64,000 nucleotides of DNA from Holtiella tumoricola (GCF_027857615.1 NZ_JAQIFT010000057.1:1-64000); one strand, 5' to 3'. Shown: positions 1 to 8,696, counted from the stretch's first letter. Made by a program: numbers and translations. Notes: generated from the letters alone by a model not told the origin.

Positions 1-7
1 GTGATAC

Positions 8-14
8 CTCCTTT
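8..14 (-). promoter_or_regulatory. Ribosome-binding site of a phage gene starting left of the window
   Basis: On the minus strand the first bases read AAAGGAGGTATCAC, a perfect Shine-Dalgarno sequence with the start codon just outside the window. It shows that the tail-fibre operon continues to the left. Confidence 0.6.
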
Positions 15-26
15 AAATATATTATT

Positions 27-359
27 TTATAATCCTAAATGGACAATTATTTTACTTAATTTTTCATCAAGTGTAGCTTGATACTCCATAATTGTTAAAG
101 CATCATTTGCAGTTAATGAAGTTGTTGCTTTAATGGGTGATGTATCCTTTTTGATATCTTGTAATGTTAATTCTGCCTGCTGATCTAGTATAGATAAATG
201 TTCATCAGTCCACTGTTTTGATTCTCTGTCATACTTTCTACCAATATACAAATTGTCATACTGTTCAATAAGAATCATATTTTCTTGTACAACTTCATTC
301 GTTAATGAAGATATACCGATACAATAACCTTGTTCATTAATTTGTGCATAATTAAACAT
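27..359 (-). CDS. Small phage protein after the tail fibres, function unknown
   Basis: This 110-residue protein has no motif I recognise. The ATG is preceded by GAAAGGAG at good spacing. It lies right after the fibre genes in the late operon, with 15 bases between it and the upstream gene. Its N-terminus (MFNYAQINEQGYCIGIS) resembles small proteins commonly found between tail-fibre and lysis genes of clostridial and bacillus phages; a fibre-assembly or baseplate-accessory role is only inferred from that position. Confidence 0.7.
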   Translation of the reverse strand: MFNYAQINEQGYCIGISSLTNEVVQENMILIEQYDNLYIGRKYDRESKQWTDEHLSILDQQAELTLQDIKKDTSPIKATTSLTANDALTIMEYQATLDEKLSKIIVHLGL

Positions 360-374
360 TTAACCTACTCCTTT

Positions 375-1064
375 CTAATAAAATTCTATAACTTGCCATG
401 CCACTTGATAATTTGTACCACCAGCAAATGTTAGCGTTGTACTATTCGTTAAAACACATGTGTTTGTATAATTGGATGATGTACCATGCATTGCAGTCTC
501 ACTAATTACAAGAGACTTTGACATGTTAACTGCACCAATTGTTACAGTTCTCCTGCTACTTTCGGGTGTAAAAACTCCTCTTTGAATACTCTTGATAATC
601 TTAGGATTTGCCATAGAATTAGACATATGACTTTTAATATCATCTCTAGCAACATTAATTACTGTAGATATAGTGTTTCTCGTCTGCCCTGACTCTTCAG
701 CTATTCTACTATTCAAAAACACATTACTATTATTACTATTCGCAGTTACATGATTCTTAGTTGCTGTATGTTGGTTTGTTACATGTGTTGTCAAAGTGCT
801 TATTGCATTTAAAATAGCTGTTTTAGCTGAAGTAATCCATTCATTAATCAGAGTACTAAGTGGTTTAGAAGTATCTGCATTAACTCTTTCGTTGACAACC
901 CGTCTAACATCACCCGAAACATCTATACCCGTTATTGTCTGATCTATACTTTTAATTTTTTCTTCTGCACTTGTTCCATCCTCCATAAATACAACGTCTG
1001 CAGATGTATGAGGATGTAGCACATCTCCATTATCGGCCTGAAGTTCTCCTTTTAATTTAGCCAT
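375..1064 (-). CDS. Tail fibre-like protein with shared anchor motif
   Basis: The protein has 229 residues and begins with a segment (about residues 20-40, TSADVVFMEDGTSAEEKI) that is clearly related to the start of the neighbouring collagen-like protein (TSADAVTFSDGETFQQKL). The middle is rich in Asn, Thr and Ser and predicted helical. The C-terminal 80 residues are rich in Val, Thr and Ser, as expected of a beta-rich fibre tip. This suggests two alternative or stacked distal fibre proteins sharing an attachment module. RBS AGGAGG precedes the ATG. The exact fibre role is inferred from position downstream of the gpI and gpH-like genes. Confidence 0.75.
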   Translation of the reverse strand: MAKLKGELQADNGDVLHPHTSADVVFMEDGTSAEEKIKSIDQTITGIDVSGDVRRVVNERVNADTSKPLSTLINEWITSAKTAILNAISTLTTHVTNQHTATKNHVTANSNNSNVFLNSRIAEESGQTRNTISTVINVARDDIKSHMSNSMANPKIIKSIQRGVFTPESSRRTVTIGAVNMSKSLVISETAMHGTSSNYTNTCVLTNSTTLTFAGGTNYQVAWQVIEFY

Positions 1065-1074
1065 GTCATGCCTC

Positions 1075-1662
1075 CTATTCTATTACTTTAAAAAATAGTT
1101 TTCTTGGTACTGCATTGGATGTAGTTGTCCCAACTTTAATGCCATCACCTGGATCACCTTTAGGCCCCTGTGGTCCTGTGGCCCCCTTTGCACCTGCTGG
1201 CCCTTGCGGCCCCGTTGCTCCTGTTTCTCCCCTTGGACCTTGTGGCCCTGTGGCACCTGTTGCTCCTACTGGTCCCTGTGCTCCAGTTGTTCCTCTAAAG
1301 TTTCCTCTTTTAGTCCAAGTTGTAGATGCTGTTTTTTCAAATACATCTCCATTAGATGTGTTTAATGCCCAATCTCCTACTACACCTAATGATGTAGCTG
1401 GTGTCCCAGTAACATTGTGCATTTTAGATCCTGCAACTCCAGCTGGACCCTGTGGGCCTGTGACTCCTATAGGACCTTGTGGACCAACTGCTCCCGTTGC
1501 ACCTTTGGGCCCTGTTAATTTACCTCTATCTAGCTTTTGTTGAAAGGTTTCTCCATCTGAAAATGTAACAGCATCTGCAGATGTTAATACATCCACTTCT
1601 TCGATAACTGCACTTGTATTTTCATCTAATAATTGTACTCTTACCTTTTTTAATGCTGACAT
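1075..1662 (-). CDS. Collagen-like phage tail fibre protein
   Basis: Two blocks of Gly-X-Y triplets (for example GPKGATGAVGPQG) flank a short non-collagen segment, and a globular start (residues 1-45) carries the same anchor motif as the neighbouring fibre. Start is the ATG at 1662 with AAGGAG eight bases away; a GTG nine bases upstream is less likely. Collagen-like triplets form trimeric rods and are known in phage fibres. The repeats also produce a long open frame on the opposite strand, which I regard as a shadow. Confidence 0.85.
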   Translation of the reverse strand: MSALKKVRVQLLDENTSAVIEEVDVLTSADAVTFSDGETFQQKLDRGKLTGPKGATGAVGPQGPIGVTGPQGPAGVAGSKMHNVTGTPATSLGVVGDWALNTSNGDVFEKTASTTWTKRGNFRGTTGAQGPVGATGATGPQGPRGETGATGPQGPAGAKGATGPQGPKGDPGDGIKVGTTTSNAVPRKLFFKVIE

Positions 1663-1674
1663 ATTGTTCACTCC

Positions 1675-2358
1675 TTATTCTTTTATTTCAATCCCCATAT
1701 TAGGGCTTACTTTTATAATGCCATTACTACTTCCACCATTCTGCCTACTTGTAACTTTAAAATACATCTTCCCCTTTACTCTATCTTGAATAGGAATATC
1801 TGAACCTTCTGGTATAACATATGGACTAGATAAATTCTTGATTTGATTGATTAACTCAGGGTGTGCGACTGGATTAATATTATGATCCTCAATGTCTTCA
1901 ATAGTTGCATATACTAAACTTTGATTAATTGTGGCACTCACATTTATGGCATTCCCTATAATCGCAATAATATCTATCTTCTTCTCAATCAGTTCACTTC
2001 CTTGTGCTGGTATGTAATCTGCTAATGCTCCAGCATTACCATACACATAAAGAATCTCTTTCGCACTATCATCAGGATCACGTGCAAAGAGACCAAGTTC
2101 TCTGTAATAAAATCCTGTCTCAAGATTACTATTATTAAAGGAACCACCTATTTTAGCCGTACCATCTTCACCAGTTACAAGTTTTGTTATATCTATTGAT
2201 AACTTTTCACTTATAAGTACATTAAGTGTTTGTGGTGCCTGCCCTTGCAATTCTCCATCACCTATGGCTATGCGTGTGAAGTGCAATGGTGTACCAGTTT
2301 GAGCTTTAGCTTGTAAGATGCGTCCTTTATTTGTGAAAAATACACCTGAAATACTCAT
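1675..2358 (-). CDS. Tail-collar fibre protein, N-terminal gpH-like (DUF3751 type)
   Basis: The N-terminal 150 residues follow the tail-collar fibre pattern: MSISGVFFTNKGR, then an acidic IGDGE stretch, then GFYYRELGLFARDP. This domain attaches P2-like side-tail fibres to the baseplate. At 227 residues it is far shorter than P2 gpH, so it is probably only the attachment stub, with the following genes supplying the shaft and tip. It follows gpI by five bases, as in P2 (J-I-H order). RBS AGGAGG is nine bases before the ATG. Confidence 0.85.
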   Translation of the reverse strand: MSISGVFFTNKGRILQAKAQTGTPLHFTRIAIGDGELQGQAPQTLNVLISEKLSIDITKLVTGEDGTAKIGGSFNNSNLETGFYYRELGLFARDPDDSAKEILYVYGNAGALADYIPAQGSELIEKKIDIIAIIGNAINVSATINQSLVYATIEDIEDHNINPVAHPELINQIKNLSSPYVIPEGSDIPIQDRVKGKMYFKVTSRQNGGSSNGIIKVSPNMGIEIKE

Positions 2359-2363
2359 GCTTT

Positions 2364-2927
2364 TTATTCCTCCTGTCTTATAGTTATTGTGTCCCCTGTA
2401 TGTAATGCAAAACCTACATAAATACTTAGCTCACTAGCTAGTAATACGATAACTTCATCAAGCCAACTACTTTTTCTTTTGACGTGTTCAGCTGCTTCTT
2501 TAAATCTATTAATGAAACTTTCATCAACACTTATGTTTGTTGTCGTGATTCTAAAGTGATGAGGCTCTCCACCATATTCATACCATTCTTCTACCGTACT
2601 TTCTCCGAAGATTGTGCTTACTACCTCTTCTACTGCAGCTACAGTCCCTTTTTTCTTATGCCAATTAATTGCATTTTTAACTAATCTTCTCTTAGTTCCT
2701 AATGGTAATGTTGCATCATAATAAGGTGCATCAAATTGCTGTGCCATTAAATCAACCATATCATCTTCTAAAGTATCAATACTTGGCAATATATAAAGCC
2801 TTTGTATAGCACTCTGAAGTTTCTTCATTTCTAAATCAATAGCCTCACATGATGCTAGTATTTGCTTATCATAGGAAATACTAGATGGTAATAACGCTTT
2901 AATGGATAAGTCTTTCATGTTATGCAT
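2364..2927 (-). CDS. Baseplate protein, P2 gpI family
   Basis: The 187-residue sequence matches the gpI family: an early ALLPSS motif, then LWTQPDLI-type segments replaced here by QQFDAPYYDATLP, followed by KRRLVKNAINWHKKKGTVAAVEEVV, which is the hallmark of the family. gpI sits in the baseplate next to gpJ. The start at 2927 is used because GGAGG lies eight bases upstream; it overlaps the gpJ-like gene by eight bases, a sign of translational coupling. Confidence 0.9.
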   Translation of the reverse strand: MHNMKDLSIKALLPSSISYDKQILASCEAIDLEMKKLQSAIQRLYILPSIDTLEDDMVDLMAQQFDAPYYDATLPLGTKRRLVKNAINWHKKKGTVAAVEEVVSTIFGESTVEEWYEYGGEPHHFRITTTNISVDESFINRFKEAAEHVKRKSSWLDEVIVLLASELSIYVGFALHTGDTITIRQEE

Positions 2928-4035
2928 CTTCTACTCCTCCAAAAATAACCGATTCACTGGTTAAGTAAGCTATACTTGTACTATCTAATACTGTATAACT
3001 TGGACTTATAACATTTACACGTTTAGCACCAGCTTGCATCACACGATAAATTAACTCAGATGGATTAATATCTCTTCCCAGCTTACCTTGCTGCCATAGT
3101 TTATACTCTGCTATTGCTTTTTCAACTTGCTTTTGAATAACTGTAGTCATTGCTGCATCTTTTTTATCTATCCAAAACTGAAGATCTAAGGCATAATTTT
3201 GCTTTGTTGGCTGTATAACACTAACAAGATCTGTTAATGGCTTTACATCTTTAGCGCTGCATCTATCTAGAATCTTATTTCTTAACTCTTCTGATAGTAG
3301 CTCTCCATTTACTCCAATAGGAATAATATTAATTTTACCAGGTGTGGGTGTAATAACTGCTACATCTCCAATTTCAGGAGATACAGTTTTTGCCCAAAAA
3401 GCATAAGCCCCATCACTTCCTGCACACGAGTAAGAGTTGGGCGCTTCATAGGCTCTTTGCCTTAATGCCTCATCATTTTCCTTATCGGTACCACCAGTAG
3501 TCGTTGTGAGACTTGTAACTTGATTAAAGTATGGGAATACATCTACAAGTTGATTAATCTGTCCCGCTACAAAACCATTTCCTACAACACCTGGTGTCAT
3601 ACACTCTACCACCACGTCAATAGTTAATTTTCCTGGTAAAATAATTGCATCCTCTATTGTTGCAAAATAAAGTTCGCCTGCTTTTACCCTTGTGCCTTTA
3701 GGTATGGTTATAACACTTGTTTGTGCATTTGATAATGAAAAACGAATTGTACATCTTGCTGAGGAAGCTTCTAATCTTTTTACACCTACTAATGCTACAA
3801 CTTGATCTAGGTAGTCACCTTGTGCGTATGCTAATAAGTTTTGTTTTCCACTAAAATCAATAATGACACGCTGTTGGGTAATAATAGAGGCAATAGCTTC
3901 TAAAAACAATCTCACAGGATCACCTGGATAAAGTTTTTTATTTGCTATTGCCTCGTATGTATTAATAATATCTTTTTCTACATTTGATGTTGATGTATCA
4001 CAAAACTCAATTTGTTTTAAATTTTTAAGGCTCAT
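2920..4035 (-). CDS. Baseplate wedge protein, gpJ / gp47 family
   Basis: The 371-residue protein shows the gpJ layout: an N-terminal helical region, a QGDYLDQVVALVGVKRL segment that is typical of the family, a GTRVKAGELYFATIED beta domain, and TTGGTDKENDEALRQRAYEAPNSYSCAGSDGAYAFWAKTV. The last is the classic gpJ core. The protein builds the baseplate wedge with gpW and gpI. It overlaps the gpW-like gene by 11 bases. Confidence 0.93.
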   Translation of the reverse strand: MSLKNLKQIEFCDTSTSNVEKDIINTYEAIANKKLYPGDPVRLFLEAIASIITQQRVIIDFSGKQNLLAYAQGDYLDQVVALVGVKRLEASSARCTIRFSLSNAQTSVITIPKGTRVKAGELYFATIEDAIILPGKLTIDVVVECMTPGVVGNGFVAGQINQLVDVFPYFNQVTSLTTTTGGTDKENDEALRQRAYEAPNSYSCAGSDGAYAFWAKTVSPEIGDVAVITPTPGKINIIPIGVNGELLSEELRNKILDRCSAKDVKPLTDLVSVIQPTKQNYALDLQFWIDKKDAAMTTVIQKQVEKAIAEYKLWQQGKLGRDINPSELIYRVMQAGAKRVNVISPSYTVLDSTSIAYLTSESVIFGGVEDA

Positions 4036-4333
4036 TTATTACCACCATCACTTTCGGTTTTAAACTACCTGTTAAATGGTCTTTTTCATAGGTTACTTTA
4101 GTTACTTTTACTCTAGGCTCATAATCTTGTATAGCTTCAATAATTTTAGCTGTACAAATATTTTGCGCCATTTCAATAGGTAAATCTAAAGCACTCATAT
4201 CTATTCCAAAATTTCTATCCAGTGGAACTGACCCTTTTGCAGTTGTTAATATCATAGCTATATTTTGAAGGATTTCTTCTTCTCCTATCGCAAGCATATT
4301 AAGAGGTTTAAGTTCTGTTGTTACCTCGTACAT
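4025..4333 (-). CDS. Baseplate wedge protein, gpW / gp25 family
   Basis: At 102 residues this fits the gp25/gpW wedge family. The key segment is GSVPLDRNFGIDMSALDLPIEMAQ, with the conserved Gly-x-x-Pro-x-x-x-x-x-Gly spacing, followed by an EPRVKVTKV strand. In P2 and T4 this protein joins the wedge to the sheath start. RBS AGGAGG is well placed before the ATG. It sits between the gpU-like and gpJ-like genes. Confidence 0.92.
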   Translation of the reverse strand: MYEVTTELKPLNMLAIGEEEILQNIAMILTTAKGSVPLDRNFGIDMSALDLPIEMAQNICTAKIIEAIQDYEPRVKVTKVTYEKDHLTGSLKPKVMVVINEP

Positions 4334-4344
4334 ACATTTCCCTC

Positions 4345-4737
4345 CTACTTAATATATTCCTTAAGTTTAACATCAGCTTTACCTTGTAAGACATTCCCAT
4401 GATTATCTACCTTTGTATATTCTTGATCTACACTTTCTACAACCCAACGGTAGTAACCCATAGCATCTCCTCCAATAACAAGGAGTAATGACTCACCCGT
4501 TCTACTATATTGCATAAGCTTCTCCATATCATAGCGTGGGTTTCTCCCTAGTAGAACATCAAAATGCATTGTAAAACTAATTGAATCCAAGTCTGGCCCT
4601 AAGAACTCACCTTTTGGTTTTTGCATATGTACTTCATGGGTGGCCCATCTTCCTGAACTACTTCTTGAAAAATCTTGAAAAGTATTTACATTCTTTATAG
4701 ATACTTTAAATAGAATATCTCCTAAAGCGCCTATCAT
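4345..4737 (-). CDS. Tail protein, P2 gpU family
   Basis: The start is set at the ATG at 4737, preceded by GGAAGGTG; the longer open frame overlaps the previous gene and lacks a ribosome site. The resulting 130 residues begin MIGALGDILFKVS and include RWATHEVHMQKP and LLLVIGGDAMGYYRWVVESV, which match the gpU family (a tail-terminus or baseplate-associated protein in P2). Here it lies among baseplate genes rather than beside the tape measure, as in several Gram-positive P2-like phages. Confidence 0.88.
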   Translation of the reverse strand: MIGALGDILFKVSIKNVNTFQDFSRSSSGRWATHEVHMQKPKGEFLGPDLDSISFTMHFDVLLGRNPRYDMEKLMQYSRTGESLLLVIGGDAMGYYRWVVESVDQEYTKVDNHGNVLQGKADVKLKEYIK

Positions 4738-4739
4738 AT

Positions 4740-4967
4740 TTAATTCACCTTCCAACTTCCAAGTATAAAGCCATCTGAAGAGTCCTCTAGAAACAAACAA
4801 AGTACAGGTTGATTGATTTTAGGGAGCTCTTCAATGGTTAATGAAGTTCCATTTCTAGTAATAATAATTAAGTCTTTAGAGACCATATTATCCAACTGCT
4901 CAAAAAGTACTTTAGCAGTACATTTTTCTTGATTTACACTAGATATTTTTCCTGTTCTAACTTCCAT
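4740..4967 (-). CDS. Short baseplate protein V-like (OB-fold stub)
   Basis: The true start is the ATG at 4967 with GGAGGG six bases upstream, giving 75 residues. The start MEVRTGKISSVNQEKCTAKV and the pattern of short beta strands ending in GFILGSWKV resemble the OB-fold that opens gpV-type spike proteins. The long beta-helical spike of P2 gpV is missing. It overlaps the gpD-like gene by three bases (TGATG). The call rests on size, strand pattern and position between gpD and gpU, so it is less certain than its neighbours. Confidence 0.65.
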   Translation of the reverse strand: MEVRTGKISSVNQEKCTAKVLFEQLDNMVSKDLIIITRNGTSLTIEELPKINQPVLCLFLEDSSDGFILGSWKVN

Positions 4968-5965
4968 CAATATCCCTCCAAACATTTCGTAAGTTCTAAG
5001 TCTGTTGTATAACCACCTGTTACTTTATGAGTAGCTTTTTGAATAATATATTTACCATCAAATTTGTGCCAACCTTTTAACTCTATTGTTACACCTGATG
5101 CAAGATTAACGTTACCTAAAACGCTTAAATTTGCTTGATATTCCTTCATGTTTTTTTCTCTAAGACGTTGACTTGATACACGTTTTGCTTCATCTACAGA
5201 CTTAACTTGCTCATTGATTTCTAGTTGTGGACCCTCGCCTACTGTCGTCGTATATTCAATCACTTTATTTGTTGTTGGATTAGTGTAGCGTACTCTGCAG
5301 CTACCATATGATGTATCATTAGATGAGGTATTAAAACCATAACTTAATATATTTGACTTACCTTTTATATAAGTTTCAACGACTTCACTTTGTTCGTAGA
5401 GCTTCTGCTCGAAAAGAACCATTTGATTATCAGTTACTTTTAAGGATATGCCTTCTCGAGTACATAACTTTTGTAAAAAACTCATATCACTTTGTTTAAC
5501 CTGATCTACACTCTCATACTTAGGGTCCTCACTACACTCAAACATTAATTTAAGTCCACATACTTTTGCGATATCTTTTGCAATCTGTGATAGATTTACA
5601 TTCTTCCAAGACTTTGTTTTTTTAGTGTACTTTATAGAAGATACAATAGGTACAGATTGGCCCTTTAAAGAAACTATATCCGGTGGCCCATCCAAGTTTA
5701 TTTCATCAATAGTAAATGTTCCACAAAGTAAAGCCTGCTCTCCCTCTTCCCAGTTCTTTACATTAAAAGAGGCATGGATAAGATCACCCTTTTCAGGCAA
5801 CCAATCACCATGCCATAGACCTTCACTATCTTCAAGCATGATATCTAAGTCATCAGCCTCATTTGTTGCATTGTCTGTATATGAAAAGCTTAAAAGATAT
5901 TTTGCAATATCTTTACTTATATCTACGCCTTGATACTTTACCTTAAGCTCTACTCTTCTACTCAT
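4967..5965 (-). CDS. Tail protein / late control gene D family (gpD)
   Basis: The 332-residue protein starts at the ATG at 5965, coupled to the upstream gpX-like stop by an ATGA overlap. It has the gpD pattern: two beta domains, then a conserved central part (MSFLQKLCTREGISLKVTDN), and a C-terminal GKYIIQKATHKVTGGYTTDLEL segment. In P2 this protein sits under the spike and connects the tail tube to it; the historic name 'late control' comes from P2 genetics and does not imply regulation here. Confidence 0.92.
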   Translation of the reverse strand: MSRRVELKVKYQGVDISKDIAKYLLSFSYTDNATNEADDLDIMLEDSEGLWHGDWLPEKGDLIHASFNVKNWEEGEQALLCGTFTIDEINLDGPPDIVSLKGQSVPIVSSIKYTKKTKSWKNVNLSQIAKDIAKVCGLKLMFECSEDPKYESVDQVKQSDMSFLQKLCTREGISLKVTDNQMVLFEQKLYEQSEVVETYIKGKSNILSYGFNTSSNDTSYGSCRVRYTNPTTNKVIEYTTTVGEGPQLEINEQVKSVDEAKRVSSQRLREKNMKEYQANLSVLGNVNLASGVTIELKGWHKFDGKYIIQKATHKVTGGYTTDLELTKCLEGY

Positions 5966-6174
5966 TGTACACCTCTCTTCCAAGGTGGCAATTTACTTTC
6001 ATTTATTAAGTTTGCTTCTGGAATATTAAGTTTAACATTAGCTGAAAATATAATTACTTCTTTATAATGTAGGTTAGCTTGAATAAGCTTATCTACATAC
6101 TTCTCATTACCATATACTTTATAGCTAATCATATCCCAAGTATCGCCTTGTGACGTTATGTATCTATTATCCAT
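5962..6174 (-). CDS. Tail protein X-like, LysM-type
   Basis: The 70-residue protein shows a single LysM-like fold: TSQGDTWDMISYKVYGNEKYVDKLIQAN followed by KLNIPE. P2 gpX proteins have this form and are thought to help tail assembly or adhere to peptidoglycan. It lies between tape measure and gpD, with short overlaps on both sides, as in P2-like tail operons. Confidence 0.9.
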   Translation of the reverse strand: MDNRYITSQGDTWDMISYKVYGNEKYVDKLIQANLHYKEVIIFSANVKLNIPEANLINESKLPPWKRGVQ

Positions 6175-8248
6175 AAGCTAACCTATCCCTTCCTTTCAAC
6201 ATTGCTTTTACTTCTGCCATAAACTTTCTTCTTTCAGCTTCAAGAATCTGTGCAAGCTTTGATTCAGATATACCATCACCCTTAACCATAACATTTGGGC
6301 TATAAACAAATTTTGGACTTTCATTATTACCTTTTGATAAAATCCCTTTAGTTTGTGCATTAGTAAAGACTCTTCTTCCTGGTGCACCCGAAATAAGTTC
6401 TGGACCTTTTTCACCTGCTATAAAAGAGCCTTTAGGTGTACTCATCGTTCCTTTAGCGAACATAGGAATTGTTGGAATATTAGGGATGTTAATTCCAAAA
6501 CTCTGTCCAACGCCTATCAACTTATTAAGTGACTCTGGTATCTTATTTAAACCACCAATAATAAAGTTAACAAACCCTTTAAAAGTTGACTTCACACCTT
6601 CCCAAAGACCAGAAAACCATTGTCCTACACCACCAAATGCTGATTGAATACCTTCCCATAATTCAAATGCTTTTACTTTTATAGTATCCCAATTCTTCCA
6701 TAGAAGAACACCTACACCAATTAATGCGCCTATCCCAAGTACTACCCATCCAATAGGTGATGCAATAAAGGCTGCATTAAGTGCCCACTGTGCAGCTGTA
6801 AGTGCCATTGTTACACCTTGTGAAGCTAATTGAATACCTTTTAAAGCAACCAATCCTACTTTTTGTGCAACTAATTGAGCGGTATTAATGGTCCATGCAA
6901 GTGTATTGCCTGCAATGGCTTTCCCTTGCATTAATAAAGACTTTAAGAAATCTCCTGCATAAAGTGCTTTTATATAAATTGTTTCAGCCTTATCTGCTAC
7001 TTTGGCCAATGTTAACTTCTTCTGTGCAATAGTCGCTACTGTAATCGCTTTTGCTGTTTTATAAAACTCTACTACTAGAGAACCTATTTTCCATCCTACA
7101 AAAGCTGTACCTAATCCTACAACAATAGGTTTCAATGTACTCCAATTTGTACTGATAAAATCATATAATGCTATGGCTTGATCTAGTACAAATAATATGC
7201 CATCGGCTACTTTAGGCAGTGCTGTATCTTTTAACCAATCTAAAGTAGATGTACCGCCTTTTAAATCCTTAAACTTGACTTTTATATTATCTACAAACTG
7301 GGCGATTCTCTCTAATAAAGGGCCATGTTCAAGGACTTTTGCTTTCATTGCATTAAAGGTATCTAACGACCAATTTTTTAGGTACTTAAAGCTATTAATA
7401 GCTTTTGAAATACCACTATCAATTTGATCACCTATTTTTTCAAATGTCCCATCTTGCTGCCACTTAACAAATGCCTCTCCTAGCGTTTTAGCTTTATCCT
7501 TTAATAGCTCCATTAAGCTACCTTGTTTGATAGTTCCATCAGAAGTCACACCAACCATTGTTGCCATACCCGATTTCATAACTCCTGATATTGTAGACAT
7601 GATCCCTTTTAATGTACTTGCTTGTTTTTCCATTCCGCCTTTGAACTTATCGTCCATAAGAGCAAGCATGGCTTCGTTAAATTTTGCTTGGTTGGTGATC
7701 TGACCCTTGTTGTTGACAACTTGTGTCTTATTCATCTTTTCATAAGCGTATGCTACGATGTCATCTTTCTTAATCCCAAACTCTTTAAGCCTCTCTAATT
7801 CTCCTGTTTGGGCATCAATAATAGCTTCAGTAGCTTGTATAAGGTCTTTATTGGTTGCACCTGCCATATCACCTATCATAGGTAAATACTTTTGTGCGGA
7901 TAAACCCATGGCTTCAAGTCTAGCACTTGCTTCTACAACTGAACCTGTCTCAAATGGTGTTCGGTTCGCTAAGTCAATAGACCACTTCATGATTTCTCCA
8001 GCTTTTTGGGCTGACTTAGTCGCTGTTTCAAGTTGCATCTTAAAGCCTTCTAGATTCATCGCTTCAGTTAGTGCTACGCCTACGGTATTTTTTGCACCGA
8101 TTGCACCTATAGTTGTGGCCATAGCTGCCTTTGCTGTTTTAGCTAAACTTTGTATACTTTTTGTAGCACTATTAAAGCTTTTATTAAAGCCAGAGGCTAG
8201 TTTACTATTTAAGGCAAAAGCAATTTGATATTGCTTGCTTGATGCCAT
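6167..8248 (-). CDS. Tail tape measure protein
   Basis: This 693-residue protein has an N-terminal tape measure domain (EAMNLEGFKMQLETATKSAQKAGEIMKWSIDLANRTPFETG pattern), a long helical centre with a hydrophobic stretch around residues 480-515 that could cross a membrane, and a C-terminal GEKGPEL motif (FIAGEKGPELI) common in tape measure proteins of Gram-positive phages. Its length sets tail length. It lies immediately after the chaperone genes, as expected, and overlaps gpX by eight bases. Confidence 0.93.
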   Translation of the reverse strand: MASSKQYQIAFALNSKLASGFNKSFNSATKSIQSLAKTAKAAMATTIGAIGAKNTVGVALTEAMNLEGFKMQLETATKSAQKAGEIMKWSIDLANRTPFETGSVVEASARLEAMGLSAQKYLPMIGDMAGATNKDLIQATEAIIDAQTGELERLKEFGIKKDDIVAYAYEKMNKTQVVNNKGQITNQAKFNEAMLALMDDKFKGGMEKQASTLKGIMSTISGVMKSGMATMVGVTSDGTIKQGSLMELLKDKAKTLGEAFVKWQQDGTFEKIGDQIDSGISKAINSFKYLKNWSLDTFNAMKAKVLEHGPLLERIAQFVDNIKVKFKDLKGGTSTLDWLKDTALPKVADGILFVLDQAIALYDFISTNWSTLKPIVVGLGTAFVGWKIGSLVVEFYKTAKAITVATIAQKKLTLAKVADKAETIYIKALYAGDFLKSLLMQGKAIAGNTLAWTINTAQLVAQKVGLVALKGIQLASQGVTMALTAAQWALNAAFIASPIGWVVLGIGALIGVGVLLWKNWDTIKVKAFELWEGIQSAFGGVGQWFSGLWEGVKSTFKGFVNFIIGGLNKIPESLNKLIGVGQSFGINIPNIPTIPMFAKGTMSTPKGSFIAGEKGPELISGAPGRRVFTNAQTKGILSKGNNESPKFVYSPNVMVKGDGISESKLAQILEAERRKFMAEVKAMLKGRDRLAYG

Positions 8249-8252
8249 ACTT

Positions 8253-8351
8253 TCACCCCTTTTCCTCTTGCATAGCCTCTATCCATGCTTCAAGTTCATC
8301 TAAAGATTGATCTAACCAGTAGGTTATTGGAGTAAAGGATGCTTGGGCCAT
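8253..8351 (-). CDS. GpE-like small tail chaperone partner (32 residues)
   Basis: Between the tail assembly chaperone and the tape measure an open frame encodes 32 residues with YWLDQSLDELEAWIEAM, closely resembling the short GpE+E' segment of P2-like phages. It lies in the -1 frame relative to the preceding chaperone gene and nine bases after its last codon. It could be made by -1 frameshifting or from its own ATG; no canonical slippery heptamer was found, and the ribosome site before the ATG is weak. Confidence 0.65.
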   Translation of the reverse strand: MAQASFTPITYWLDQSLDELEAWIEAMQEEKG

Positions 8352-8359
8352 TTCAAATA

Positions 8360-8662
8360 CTATTCTTCTAAAGTCTGTTCTTGAGGTAATTCCTCTCCTA
8401 ATAAAAAATTTTGCACTTGTACCGTTACCGCACTAAAATCCTTAATACCTAGAAGTGGAATTAAATCTGTCGGTCTACCACATGCCTTTGCAGCAATAAC
8501 CCCTAAATATTCCTTGTTAAACTCCTGAACAGGCACATCCATAGATTGAATTTCCTTTTGTGCATCAATCATGTCTTTACCTGTTAAGTTATCTAAATCC
8601 ATCTCTAATACTTTAATTTCTTCACCTTCAAAGTTAATTGGTTTCTTTAATGTAATTTTCAT
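8360..8662 (-). CDS. Tail assembly chaperone, gpE / Mu gp41-like
   Basis: The 100-residue protein begins MKITLKKPINFEGEEIKVLEMDLDNLTGKDM, the pattern of the phage tail assembly chaperone family. The acidic C-terminus (EELPQEQTLEE) lies just before a -1 frame extension. Such chaperones coat the tape measure during assembly. It is located between tail tube and tape measure genes, its invariant position in P2-like phages. Confidence 0.88.
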   Translation of the reverse strand: MKITLKKPINFEGEEIKVLEMDLDNLTGKDMIDAQKEIQSMDVPVQEFNKEYLGVIAAKACGRPTDLIPLLGIKDFSAVTVQVQNFLLGEELPQEQTLEE

Positions 8663-8696
8663 ATACTTCCTCCTTATTTATAAAAAGACCTAAGCT

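Noticed and set aside
1115..1543. Pro-rich plus-strand open frame opposite the collagen-like gene
   Set aside because: It is the mirror of the Gly-X-Y repeats (GGN becomes NCC) and has no ribosome site; a shadow.
1075..1600. Repeats in the collagen-like gene as CRISPR
   Set aside because: Repeats are codon-level Gly-X-Y triplets, not spaced identical repeats with unique spacers.
7758..8228. 156-codon plus-strand frame opposite the tape measure gene
   Set aside because: No ribosome site and amino-acid composition typical of antisense frames.
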